From DATCMU01 sp036563245 (GTDB lineage: Bacteria > Pseudomonadota > Alphaproteobacteria > Rhizobiales > Devosiaceae), in NCBI GenBank assembly GCA_036563245.1, contig DATCMU010000031.1:9184-73183 (forward strand): a stretch of 64,000 nucleotides of DNA. Reading direction: 5' to 3'. This document shows, one piece after another, positions 7,786 to 16,203 of the stretch. How positions within the stretch are numbered: the first letter of the stretch is position 1; each line of letters starts with the position of its first letter. Under the pieces are notes generated by a model. It ran no database searches. It was not told where the DNA came from and saw nothing but the letters and a program-made list of their open reading frames with translations. The position numbers and the translations under genes are program-made.

Positions 7786-9315
7786 ATGACGTCTTCTAGG
7801 GCGGCGAAATCCCGGGACGACCAGCCGCGTCCGGCGCGTGAGACGCGCCGCGGCGTGCAGCGCGCCGTTTTCGATGCCCGACAGCGCCTGACGTCGACCA
7901 CAGGGACAAGGGCCTCGTTCGACTTCGAGCTCCTGCGCAAATATGCCCTGCTTCGTCGATCGGGCTGGCTCGCCATGCCGCTGCTGACGATCGTGCTGGG
8001 GCTGTTTGCCGCACTCTGGGTGCCACCCGTCGTCGTCTTCGTCTGGTGCGGGCTGATCATCCTCGCCAATTCCGCGGTCGTCTATGCCAGCGTGAGGTTC
8101 CTGCGCACCGAACCGGAGAAGTTCCGGTCAGGCCAATGGACAGCTTCGTTCTTTGCCTCGGAAACGGTCTACGGAATCACCTGGGCCATGCTGGCCCTTT
8201 TCACACTCGCCTCGGATGCCCAGAGCCTTGCGGTGGTGATGTTTGCAATCCTCATGATCGGGATTGCGGCCAATGCCGTCTTTACACGCACACTGCCCGC
8301 CGCGACCCTGTTCAGCACGGTTCCTGCAACCATCACCGTGGGCATCGACCTGGTCCGGATGGGTGGCACGCTCAACTATTCGCTCGCGGCCGTTGCGGTC
8401 GGTGGCGAGATCTTCTTCATCTACCTGATGCGCATGCTGCGCCATTCCGAAGTCGAGACTCTCGAGCACCAGGCGGAAAAGGATGCTTTGATCTATGAGC
8501 TCGAAACGGCCCGCAACATGTCGGACGAGGCCCGCCGCCACGCCGAGCGGGCCAACATCGCCAAGTCGCAGTTCCTTGCGACCATGAGTCACGAACTCCG
8601 CACTCCGCTGAATGCGATCATCGGTTTCTCCGAGGTGTTGAAGTCCGAACTGATGGGGCCGCACAGCGTGCCCCAGTACAAGGAGTACGCCGGCGATATT
8701 CACGCCAGTGGCCTGCACCTGCTGAACCTGATCAACGAACTGCTCGACCTGTCCCGCATCGAGGCGGGCCGCTATGACCTGAACGAGGAGGCCATTTCCC
8801 TCAGCAGCCTGGGCGAGGACTGCCGGCGCATGCTCGAAATCCGCGCAAAGGCCAAGGGGATCGAACTGAGCGCCAACCTGTCGCCGCACCTGCCGAAAAT
8901 CTGGGGCGACGAGCGCGCCATAAGACAGGTCATCCTCAATCTGTTGGGCAATGCGGTCAAGTTCACGCCGCCTTCGGGCAAGATCGTGTTGACCGTTGCT
9001 CGTAGCGCCGACGGTGGCCAGTACATCTCGGTAAAGGACAACGGTCCGGGCATTCCCGAAGAGGAAATGGAAACGGTGCTGTCGTCCTTCGGCCAAGGGT
9101 CGCTGGCGCAAAAGACCGCCGAACAGGGCGCGGGGCTGGGGCTGCCCATCGTGCAGCGCATCATGGAACTGCATCAGGGACGCTTCGACCTGTTTTCCAA
9201 GGTCCGGTTCGGCACCGAAGCCATCGCCACGTTCCCGCGGGCGCGGGTCATGGAATCGGTGCCCCCGGTTCACGAACGGCGGGCGCCGCTGCACATCTAT
9301 TCGGAGACAGGCTGA
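7786..9315 (+). CDS. membrane sensor histidine kinase with PleC/DivJ-like kinase core
   Basis: A 509-residue kinase. Residues about 50-220 hold up to six membrane segments with little periplasmic sequence, so the input may be membrane-borne or intracellular. A short coiled coil (about 225-265) leads to the HisKA domain with the phosphorylated His in FLATMSHELRTPLNAIIGF. The extended region after it (YKEYAGDIHASGLHLL, LINELLDLSRIEAGRYDL) is the pattern of the PleC/DivJ/PdhS kinases that act on DivK. The ATPase domain shows ILNLLGNAVKFT, DNGPGIP and GAGLGLPIV. No cognate regulator lies next to it. Its role in cell-cycle signalling is an inference from the kinase core only. Confidence 0.9.
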   Translation: MTSSRAAKSRDDQPRPARETRRGVQRAVFDARQRLTSTTGTRASFDFELLRKYALLRRSGWLAMPLLTIVLGLFAALWVPPVVVFVWCGLIILANSAVVYASVRFLRTEPEKFRSGQWTASFFASETVYGITWAMLALFTLASDAQSLAVVMFAILMIGIAANAVFTRTLPAATLFSTVPATITVGIDLVRMGGTLNYSLAAVAVGGEIFFIYLMRMLRHSEVETLEHQAEKDALIYELETARNMSDEARRHAERANIAKSQFLATMSHELRTPLNAIIGFSEVLKSELMGPHSVPQYKEYAGDIHASGLHLLNLINELLDLSRIEAGRYDLNEEAISLSSLGEDCRRMLEIRAKAKGIELSANLSPHLPKIWGDERAIRQVILNLLGNAVKFTPPSGKIVLTVARSADGGQYISVKDNGPGIPEEEMETVLSSFGQGSLAQKTAEQGAGLGLPIVQRIMELHQGRFDLFSKVRFGTEAIATFPRARVMESVPPVHERRAPLHIYSETG

Positions 9316-9325
9316 GAGCGGCCGC

Positions 9326-10351
9326 TCAGCCCTCGCGGCCGCTGACCGCCGCTTCGGCAAAGGTCGCCATGTTCAGGTGAAGGTGCAGTGCCGTCTTCAC
9401 CAGAACGGCAGCGAGCGCCGCACCGCTTCCCTCGCCCAGCCGCATCCCCAGATCGAGCAGCGCCGGCCGCCCCATGACCTGAAGCACCCTGGCGTGGGCG
9501 CTTTCCGCGGAGCGATGGGCAAACAGGCAATGGTCGATGGAGGCGGGGTTCGCGGCCCAGGCAATTGCGGCGGCGGCCGTCGCAACGAATCCATCGACGA
9601 TTACCGGTGTGTTGTGGTGCCGTGCGGCGATGATGGCGCCGAGCATGGCCGCCACCTCGCGCCCGCCCACCCGGGCGAGTACCTTGAGGGGGTGATCGAG
9701 TTCGTTCTTGTGAACGGCGAGCGCAGCATCGACGGCTTCGGCCTTGCGACGCAATCCCTGCGCATCGACGCCGGTGCCCGCCCCTACCCAATCCGCGCCC
9801 GAACCGCCGAACAGGGCGGCATAGATCGCGGCAGCGACCGTGGTGTTGCCGATGCCCATCTCGCCAACGCACAAAAGATCGGGCTGGCCTGCAATCGCCT
9901 CCATGCCATAGGCAATTGTCGCCGCGCAGGTGCGATCATCCATCGCCGGTTCCTCGGTGATGTCGCCAGTGGGCAGGTCGAGCGCCAGTTCGAAGACCCT
10001 GAGATTGATTTCGTGCAGGGCGCAGATCTGGGAGATGGCCGCGCCGCCATTCTGGAAATTGGCCACCATCTGCCGGGTCACCTCGGCGGGAAAGGCGGAA
10101 ACGCCCCTGGCGGCCACCCCGTGATTGCCGGCGAATATCGCAACCATGGGATTTTCCATGGTCGGCGGCGACTTCTCCTGCCAACGGGCGAGGAATTCGA
10201 CGAGTTGCTCCATCTGTCCCAGAGAACCGGCCGGCTTGGTCAGTTGCGCATCGCGTTCACGCACCGCGGCGACCGCCTCGTCGCTGCCTTCGGGCAGGAT
10301 ATTGAGAAGCTCGACAATGTCGGCATAGGGCTGGGGCAGCGGCTCGGTCAT
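9326..10351 (-). CDS. cobT: nicotinate-nucleotide--dimethylbenzimidazole phosphoribosyltransferase
   Basis: Transfers ribose phosphate from nicotinate mononucleotide to dimethylbenzimidazole to make alpha-ribazole phosphate, used for the lower loop of cobalamin. The 341-residue product carries KPAGSLGQMEQL near residue 35-50, IFAGNHGVAARGVSAFP, LCVGEMGIGNTTVAAA and the C-terminal catalytic region LGMRLGEGSGAALA. The start ATG at 10351 follows a GGAG site. It is divergent from cobS with only 64 bp between, a compact lower-loop assembly pair. No cobalamin riboswitch fits in that gap. Confidence 0.97.
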   Translation of the reverse strand: MTEPLPQPYADIVELLNILPEGSDEAVAAVRERDAQLTKPAGSLGQMEQLVEFLARWQEKSPPTMENPMVAIFAGNHGVAARGVSAFPAEVTRQMVANFQNGGAAISQICALHEINLRVFELALDLPTGDITEEPAMDDRTCAATIAYGMEAIAGQPDLLCVGEMGIGNTTVAAAIYAALFGGSGADWVGAGTGVDAQGLRRKAEAVDAALAVHKNELDHPLKVLARVGGREVAAMLGAIIAARHHNTPVIVDGFVATAAAAIAWAANPASIDHCLFAHRSAESAHARVLQVMGRPALLDLGMRLGEGSGAALAAVLVKTALHLHLNMATFAEAAVSGREG

Positions 10352-10415
10352 GGCGACTCCGGTCAGGTATGCTAGAAGGTCACGTGCGGCCGTGTCATAG
10401 CCGTCGGGGTGGGAA

Positions 10416-11267
10416 ATGCAATCGAACGAACGGACAAGACACGAGTCTCGGCCCGCAGGCAACGACAACGCCGCGCCGGCGCCGGAGCACTTGATGCCGC
10501 ATGAATTCAGCCTCGCCGACGACCTGGTCATGGGCCTCAGGCTCTACTCCCGCCTCCCGACCGGCAGCCGGCCCCACCTGGCGCCAGATATCTCGCGCAT
10601 CGCCATGGCCCTGCCCATCGCCAGCCTGATCATCGGTCTTGGCCCCGCGGTCCTGCTCACCGCCCTCGTCCTGGCCGGCGCACCGGCGTTTCTTGCCACC
10701 GCGCTCGCCTCAGCCGCATATGTCGCGATCACAGGGGCAATGGGGGAAGATGCGCTGGCCGATTCATTCGACGGGCTGTTCGGCGGCCAGACGAAGGAAC
10801 GGCGCCTCGAAATCCTGAAAGACAGCCGGCACGGCACCTTCGGGGTCGCCGCGATGATCTTCCTTGTCGTCATCCGGATCGCGTGCCTTGCGCCTCTGGC
10901 CGAGGCCAACGCCTATGCCGCCGGCGCCCTCTGGCTGGCCGCCGGGATACTGGCACGCAGCGGCTCGCTCTGGCTGATGTCCGCGCTACCGCCTGCTCGC
11001 GCTTCGGGACTTTCGGCAGACGCCGGGCGGCCTTCGCGCCCGGCGTTCGGGCTCGGTATCTTCATCGCAATTGCGCTCGCCTTCATACTTGCCGGCCCGT
11101 TCAAGGGCATATTCGGCCTTGGCCTGGCCGTACTGGTAGGCGCGGCGATTGCCTATGGATGGCAGCGCCTCTGCCGGCATCTGGTGGGGGGACAAACCGG
11201 AGACCTGGTCGGCGGGCTGCAGGCGCTTCTTGAAATCGCCGTGCTCTGCGCCTTTATCCTTTCATAG
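10416..11267 (+). CDS. cobS: adenosylcobinamide-GDP ribazoletransferase (cobalamin synthase)
   Basis: Polytopic inner-membrane enzyme that joins adenosylcobinamide-GDP to alpha-ribazole, the last step of cobalamin assembly. The diagnostic cytosolic loop is present: GEDALADSFDGLFGG followed by EILKDSRHGTFG, around residues 110-150, with several hydrophobic segments on both sides. As given it has 283 residues; a second ATG at 10494 with GGAG seven bases before it would give 257 residues, close to the usual CobS length, and is an equally good start. It is divergent from cobT and followed at 23 bp by the aspartic protease gene. Confidence 0.94.
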   Translation: MQSNERTRHESRPAGNDNAAPAPEHLMPHEFSLADDLVMGLRLYSRLPTGSRPHLAPDISRIAMALPIASLIIGLGPAVLLTALVLAGAPAFLATALASAAYVAITGAMGEDALADSFDGLFGGQTKERRLEILKDSRHGTFGVAAMIFLVVIRIACLAPLAEANAYAAGALWLAAGILARSGSLWLMSALPPARASGLSADAGRPSRPAFGLGIFIAIALAFILAGPFKGIFGLGLAVLVGAAIAYGWQRLCRHLVGGQTGDLVGGLQALLEIAVLCAFILS

Positions 11268-11290
11268 CGGGGAGCGCGAAAGGAGTACGC

Positions 11291-11977
11291 GTGCTGTTCA
11301 TCGGTGTTGCCATAGTCATTGCCGTCGGCCTGGCGCTGGCCGTGGCCAACGATGCGGGCAGCCTTGTGGGGCTGACCCAGGCGCAGACAGCGCAGATCAT
11401 CCCGCTCGTGGCCATCCTGATCCTGATCGCGGGCGGTCTTTTTGCCCGCCGGCGCAGCTTCGGCGAACTGATCTCCAACGCAATCATGTGGCTGGCGATC
11501 TTCGGGATCGCGGTGGTCGGCTATACCTATCGCTATGAACTCGGCGGCATCGCCGACCGCGTCATCGCCGAGGTCCAGCCCGGCGCGGTCGCCGTGAACT
11601 CCACGAATGGCAGCGTGACGATCGCCCGTTCATTCGGCGGTGCCTTCCACGTCAACGCCACCATCGACGGCACGCCGGTCAGGCTGATTTTCGATACCGG
11701 CGCAAGCGCGGTCGTACTCACCGCCGAGGATGCGCGCGCCGCCGGCATCGACACGTCCTCGCTGCGTTTCACGGTACCGGTGCAAACCGCGAACGGGATG
11801 AGCCGGGCGGCGGTCGTGCGACTCGATTCCATCAAGATCGGCGACATCACGCGCGGCGGTATCCGCGCCTTCGTCGTCGAGGATGGCTCGCTGCACACAA
11901 GTCTGCTGGGAATGAGTTTTCTCGAAACCCTGTCCAGCTACACAGTGAGCCGCAACGCGCTGGAAATGCGCGACTGA
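11291..11977 (+). CDS. membrane-anchored retropepsin-like aspartic protease (TIGR02281 type)
   Basis: A 228-residue protein with three N-terminal membrane segments (residues about 1-20, 35-50 and 60-80) and a C-terminal clan AA domain. The catalytic motif LIFDTGASAVVLT lies around residues 135-147. The rest of the fold (VQTANGMSRAAVVRLDSIKIGDI, LLGMSFLETLSSY) matches the bacterial retropepsin-like family, active as a dimer. The substrate is unknown. The start is GTG at 11291, with AAAGGAG placed correctly in front. It follows cobS closely and could share its transcript, but nothing links the functions. Confidence 0.88.
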   Translation: MLFIGVAIVIAVGLALAVANDAGSLVGLTQAQTAQIIPLVAILILIAGGLFARRRSFGELISNAIMWLAIFGIAVVGYTYRYELGGIADRVIAEVQPGAVAVNSTNGSVTIARSFGGAFHVNATIDGTPVRLIFDTGASAVVLTAEDARAAGIDTSSLRFTVPVQTANGMSRAAVVRLDSIKIGDITRGGIRAFVVEDGSLHTSLLGMSFLETLSSYTVSRNALEMRD

Positions 11978-12059
11978 CCGTCCATCGCGCGGACTTGGAT
12001 TGACGACGGCCATGTCTATATATTAGCCATCACTCATATTCATCGGAGAAGGCAGAGCC

Positions 12060-12446
12060 ATGTCATATTATTTCGCCAGAATGCTCGACACGTCGTTCGA
12101 CGAGGCGGTCAGCCGCGCAACCGAAGCCCTCAAGGCCCAAGGCTTCGGTATTCTCACCGAAATCGACATCTCGGCGACCTTCAAGAAGAAACTCGACGTC
12201 GATTTCCGCCCCTACCGAATTCTGGGCGCGTGCAACCCCGGTTTCGCCCACAAGGCGCTTTCCGCCGAAGACAAGATTGGCACCATGCTGCCGTGCAATG
12301 TCATCGTCCAGCAGCATGACGATGGCAGGATCGAGGTTGCGGCGGTCGATCCGGTCGCATCGATGATGGGTGTGGGCAATCCCGACCTTGGCAGCATCGC
12401 CGGCGAGGTCCGCGAGAAGTTGAAAACTGCCATCGAGAGTCTTTGA
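12060..12446 (+). CDS. DUF302 domain protein
   Basis: A 128-residue cytoplasmic protein that is almost entirely one DUF302 domain. FDEAVSRATEALKAQGFGIL, the YRILGACNPGFAHKALSAED centre and MLPCNVIVQQ near residue 80 are the usual conserved parts. The family is broad and has no firm biochemical role. A good ribosome site (GGAGAAGG) precedes the ATG. The gene is separate from its neighbours: 82 bp after the protease gene and 56 bp before the deaminase gene, all on the same strand. Confidence 0.88.
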   Translation: MSYYFARMLDTSFDEAVSRATEALKAQGFGILTEIDISATFKKKLDVDFRPYRILGACNPGFAHKALSAEDKIGTMLPCNVIVQQHDDGRIEVAAVDPVASMMGVGNPDLGSIAGEVREKLKTAIESL

Positions 12447-12502
12447 TCCGATGGGGAATCGGGCACACATACGAGCCCGATGACCTGACGGAGCAATGAA
12501 TT

Positions 12503-13012
12503 ATGGCATTTTCCAAGAAGCGCCCCGGAGACGAGGAACTGTTGCGCAAGGCATTCGCCGTGGCGCGGCAATCGCGCGAGAACGGCGACCATCCGTTCGG
12601 TTCGATACTTGCCGGACCCGATGGCGAAGTCCTGATGGAACAAGGCAACGGCTTCTCGTCCGAGGGTAATGACCGGACCGCACATGCCGAGCGTCTGCTG
12701 GCATCGCGCGCCGCGCGTCAATACGATCTCGATTTCCTGGCGCGCTGCACGCTCTATACGTCTGCAGAACCCTGCGCGATGTGTTCGGGCGCAATCTACT
12801 GGGCCGGGATCGGTCGCGTCGTCTATGGGCAGCGCGAGAAGGACCTCAAGGCTGCCACTGGCGCGCATGTGGAAAATCCGACGCTCGACCTGCCGTGCCA
12901 CATCGTATTTGCGTCGGGTCAGCGAGATACCGAGATCGTCGGCCCCCTGCTCGAAGATGAAGCGGCCGCGCTGCAAGCCGATTTCTGGGTGTCGAGCGAA
13001 AACGAGGAATAA
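12503..13012 (+). CDS. nucleoside/nucleobase deaminase, CDA superfamily
   Basis: A 169-residue zinc-dependent deaminase related to guanine deaminase and TadA. The zinc and proton-transfer residues are H61 and E63 in TAHAERL, and C91 and C94 in SAEPCAMCSGAI. The WAGIGRVVYG strand follows as in the family. It is longer than TadA and lacks the tRNA-adenosine context motifs, so a free base or nucleoside substrate is more likely; guanine, cytosine or another base cannot be decided here. The gene ends 7 bp from convergent dusA. Confidence 0.9.
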   Translation: MAFSKKRPGDEELLRKAFAVARQSRENGDHPFGSILAGPDGEVLMEQGNGFSSEGNDRTAHAERLLASRAARQYDLDFLARCTLYTSAEPCAMCSGAIYWAGIGRVVYGQREKDLKAATGAHVENPTLDLPCHIVFASGQRDTEIVGPLLEDEAAALQADFWVSSENEE

Positions 13013-13018
13013 CGTCGC

Positions 13019-14041
13019 TCAGACGATGGCCGGCTCCGGCCGTGCTTCTTCCGGCGAAACGGCGGCAAGAGCCCGATCGATCACCTCGGGCCCGGCCCCC
13101 CTGGCGCAGGCATCAACACTCAGGATCTGGCGGAAGCGCCTCGCGCCGGGCATGCCATTGGCAAGCCCGAGCATGTGGCGCGTGATCTGGTTGATCCGGC
13201 CACCGCGAGAGAGTTGTCTTTCGGCATAGTCACGCATGCCCTGCATCACCGCGGCAAGGTCGGGCATGGACCGGGGATCGCCAAATATCTCCGCGTCGAC
13301 CCGGGCCAGAAGCATCGGGTCGTGGTAGGCCGCGCGCCCGAGCATGACGCCCGAGGTACGATCAAGGTGGCCGATGGCGGCTTCCAGCGAGGGAATTCCG
13401 CCATTGATGATGACCGGGAGCGGACCGAGCCGTGCGGCAAGGCGGTACACGCGGTCGTAGTCGAGCGGCGGGATATCCCGGTTTTCCTTGGGACTGAGCC
13501 CCTGCAGCCAGGCCTTGCGGGCATGGACGTATAGTGCGTCGGCGCCGGCCGCGACGACGGCGTCGGCGAAGCGGTCAAGGCCGGCTTCGGGATCGGAGTC
13601 ATCGATGCCGATGCGGCATTTGACCGTCACGGGAACTCCGACGACCTCTTTCATCGCGGCGACGCAATCGGCCACAAGATCGGGTTCCGCCATCAGGCAG
13701 GCCCCGAAGCGGCCGGACTTCACGCGGTCCGAAGGGCAGCCCACGTTGAGGTTGATCTCGTCATAGCCCCAGTCAGCGGCAATACGCGCGGCCTCGGCCA
13801 GCTCGACCGGATCGGAGCCGCCAAGCTGTATGGCGACGGGATGCTCCACCGGATCGTAGCCGAGCAGACGTTCCCGGTCGCCGTGAACCAGGGCGGGGCT
13901 GGTGATCATCTCGGTGAAAAGCAGGGCCCGGCGCGTGAGCAGACGATGCAGATATCGGCAATGCCGATCCGTCCAGTCCATCATCGGGGCGACGGACAGG
14001 CGGCGGGAGGCGTCGAGCGGCGAACTTGCTGCGGTCTGCAT
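13019..14041 (-). CDS. dusA: tRNA-dihydrouridine synthase A
   Basis: FMN- and NADPH-dependent enzyme that reduces U20/U20a in the D-loop of tRNA. The 340-residue product starts with RLSVAPMMDWTDRHCRYLHRLL, has the catalytic cysteine in NLNVGCPSDRV, then VTVKCRIGIDD, YVHARKAWLQGLSPKENRDI and INGGI, all typical of DusA rather than DusB or DusC. The start at 14041 is preferred over an upstream extension of 53 residues with no similarity to the family. Confidence 0.96.
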   Translation of the reverse strand: MQTAASSPLDASRRLSVAPMMDWTDRHCRYLHRLLTRRALLFTEMITSPALVHGDRERLLGYDPVEHPVAIQLGGSDPVELAEAARIAADWGYDEINLNVGCPSDRVKSGRFGACLMAEPDLVADCVAAMKEVVGVPVTVKCRIGIDDSDPEAGLDRFADAVVAAGADALYVHARKAWLQGLSPKENRDIPPLDYDRVYRLAARLGPLPVIINGGIPSLEAAIGHLDRTSGVMLGRAAYHDPMLLARVDAEIFGDPRSMPDLAAVMQGMRDYAERQLSRGGRINQITRHMLGLANGMPGARRFRQILSVDACARGAGPEVIDRALAAVSPEEARPEPAIV

Positions 14042-14177
14042 GGCGCACCCAATATAGTGACGAGGGCCGGGGCGCAAACCCCCTCGCCCTTTGGCGTATG
14101 GACGGCACCCCGGACAGGTGGCAGTTTGCGCCATGCCGCCGGCCGATTTCCGGCGTCGGCCATTCGAGGGAACCGCA

Positions 14178-14696
14178 TTGAGCGAAAAGAAGCCCAACAA
14201 GGCGGCAAGGACTGCGACGCGCGGGCCGGGTCAACTGGATGCCACCGACCGCCGTATTCTCTCGGAATTGCGCAACAATGCCCGCTTGACGGTGAGTGAG
14301 CTGGCGGGCCGCGTGAACCTGTCGCAATCGCCATGCTGGACGCGGGTCAAGCGACTGGAGGAAAGCGGGGCCATTGAGCAGTATGTGGCGGTTCTCGACC
14401 ACAAGGCGCTCGGCTTCGCCAATACATTCTTCGTGGAAATCACGCTCGACAAGCACGTGTCCGGCGTTCTCGACCGCTTCGGGCAGATGCTCGCCGATAC
14501 GCCGGAAGTCCTCGAGGTCCATCTGGTGACCGGCGAATATGACTACCTGGTCAAGGTGGTTGTCGCCGACATCGAGGATTTCGACCGGCTATTGCATGAG
14601 CGCTTCTACAAGATCGAAGGGATACGCCACACGCGCACCCTGCTCACGCTCAGAACCCTGAAGCGCTCACTATCGGTCGATCCAATGCTGGTCTGA
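14178..14696 (+). CDS. Lrp/AsnC family regulator, candidate BkdR
   Basis: A 172-residue regulator with the family helix-turn-helix (LTVSELAGRVNLSQSPCWTR) and a RAM domain (LVTGEYDYLVKVVVADIEDF). The likely start is TTG at 14178, since GAGGG sits seven bases before it; ATG at 14133 would add 15 residues. The gene is convergent with the branched-chain ketoacid dehydrogenase operon. In pseudomonads the bkd operon is controlled by an Lrp homologue, BkdR, which lies beside it, so this gene is the natural candidate here. That link is inferred from position and family only. An Lrp-like box lies upstream of the acyl-CoA dehydrogenase gene. Confidence 0.85.
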   Translation: MSEKKPNKAARTATRGPGQLDATDRRILSELRNNARLTVSELAGRVNLSQSPCWTRVKRLEESGAIEQYVAVLDHKALGFANTFFVEITLDKHVSGVLDRFGQMLADTPEVLEVHLVTGEYDYLVKVVVADIEDFDRLLHERFYKIEGIRHTRTLLTLRTLKRSLSVDPMLV

Positions 14697-14708
14697 TCCC
14701 GCGCCAGG

Positions 14709-14811
14709 CCATGTCACGTTTTGATGGACTCAAAACGCATGGACCAGGCAATCCAATTGTCGCACGTTCGAACCGGAAAACCGGTACCCACTTTTCCTGA
14801 ACATGCTCTAG
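14709..14811. repeat. 103-bp interspersed element, copy A
   Basis: This intergenic block between the Lrp-type gene and lpdA resembles a second 103-base block at 50297-50399 over its full length. Shared landmarks are CCATGTCAC at one end, a GATGGA(A/C)TCAA core, and TGAACATGCTCTAG at the other end. The left part can form a hairpin (CGTTTTGA/TCAAAACG, 14717-14737). The right part forms a longer one (GGAAAA 14775-14780 with TTTTCC 14792-14797, flanked by imperfect GCACGTTC/GAACATGC). The last bases overlap the stop codon of lpdA. Confidence 0.75.
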
Positions 14812-16202
14812 ATATGCACGGGATGGCCCAGAGCGCGGGCCGCGACCTCGCGGATCGCTTCAGCTTGCGTGGGATGCGCCTGGATGATCGCGGCAAGATC
14901 TTCCAGTCGCGCGCCCATCTCGATGGCCATGGCGAAGGCCCCGGCAAGCTCCGAGACTTCATGCCCAACCGCGGCCATGCCAAGCACCAGATGGTTGTCG
15001 GCGCGCGCGACGACCCTGACCATTCCCTCGTCGCTGCCCCGGGTCAGGGCGCGTCCGTTGGCCGCGAACGGGAAATGGGCGGTGATGATCTCGTAGCCGG
15101 CGTCGCGCGCGGCGTCTGGCGACACTCCCACCGAAACGATCTCAGGCGACGTAAAGCATATGGCCGGTATGGCCAGCGGTTCGAAGCTGCGGCGGGCACC
15201 GGCGATGATTTCGGCCACCATCTCGCCCTGCGCCATCGCCCTGTGCGCGAGCATCGGTTCGCCCGTGATGTCGCCAACCGCCCAGACATTGCGCATGGAG
15301 GTCGCGCAACGCTCGTCAATCCGGACAAAGGGCCCGGTCATCGCCAGATCGAGGCCCTCGAGCCCCCAGCCGTCGGTGCGCGGCCTGCGGCCGACCGCAA
15401 CCAGCACCTTCTGCGCGGCAATCGCACGCGCGCTGCCGTCGGTGAGCGTGACAACAAGATCCCCATCCTCGCCCAGACCATTGGCCCTTGCACCCAGCAG
15501 CACCTCGACGCCGAGATCGGCCAGGCTCTTGGCGAGAGGGCGTGTGAGTTCGGCATCGTATCCGGGGAGGACCCGGTCGATCGCCTCGATCACCGTTACC
15601 TTCGAGCCGAGCCGGGCATAGGCCATGCCCAGTTCGAGGCCGATATAACCGGCGCCGACAACCGCAAGGGCCTTGGGCACTTCGCGCAGGGCCAGCGCCC
15701 CGGTCGACGAAATCACCTTGCCGCCAAACGGCAGGCCAGGCAGTTCCACCGGCACCGATCCCGCCGCGATTACCACATGTTCGGCATGGATGGTGACCGT
15801 TTCGGTATCGGTCTCCACGACCGCGGTCTTGCCATCCCGCATCGTTGCCTTGCCGTGGATCGTTCGCACCTTGTGGCGCTTGAGAAGGCTGGCGACGCCG
15901 CCCGTCAGGCGACCCACAATGCCTTCCTTCCATTCCATGGTCTTGCGGAAATCCAGCGCCGGCTTTTCGACGCTGAGACCGAACGGGGATACCGCGCGGC
16001 TGTCTTCCGACGCAGCATGGAAGGCGCCCGCGGCCTCGATCAGCGCCTTGGAGGGAATGCAGCCCACATTCAGGCAGGTGCCGCCGACCGGCCCCATGTC
16101 GACCACCACGGTATCGAGGCCGAGCTGGCCGGCGCGGATGGCGGTGACGTAGCCTCCCGGGCCACCACCGATCACCAGGACTTTCGCGTTCAGCTCCGCC
16201 AT
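14808..16202 (-). CDS. lpdA: dihydrolipoyl dehydrogenase, E3 of branched-chain 2-oxoacid dehydrogenase
   Basis: FAD/NAD disulfide oxidoreductase that reoxidises the lipoyl groups of the E2 subunit. The FAD site is GGGPGGYV (residues 12-19), the redox disulfide is C43/C48 in GGTCLNVGCIPSKAL, and the C-terminal His-Glu pair lies in QAHPTQAEAIREVA. The 464-residue length is normal. It is the last gene of the bkd operon, starting one base after the E2 stop, so it is probably dedicated to this complex. Its TAG stop is formed by the end of the 103-bp repeat. Confidence 0.95.
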   Translation of the reverse strand: MAELNAKVLVIGGGPGGYVTAIRAGQLGLDTVVVDMGPVGGTCLNVGCIPSKALIEAAGAFHAASEDSRAVSPFGLSVEKPALDFRKTMEWKEGIVGRLTGGVASLLKRHKVRTIHGKATMRDGKTAVVETDTETVTIHAEHVVIAAGSVPVELPGLPFGGKVISSTGALALREVPKALAVVGAGYIGLELGMAYARLGSKVTVIEAIDRVLPGYDAELTRPLAKSLADLGVEVLLGARANGLGEDGDLVVTLTDGSARAIAAQKVLVAVGRRPRTDGWGLEGLDLAMTGPFVRIDERCATSMRNVWAVGDITGEPMLAHRAMAQGEMVAEIIAGARRSFEPLAIPAICFTSPEIVSVGVSPDAARDAGYEIITAHFPFAANGRALTRGSDEGMVRVVARADNHLVLGMAAVGHEVSELAGAFAMAIEMGARLEDLAAIIQAHPTQAEAIREVAARALGHPVHI

Positions 16203-16203
16203 T

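Noticed and set aside
10352..10415. Possible cobalamin riboswitch between cobT and cobS
   Set aside because: The gap is only 64 bp and shows no B12-box-like sequence.
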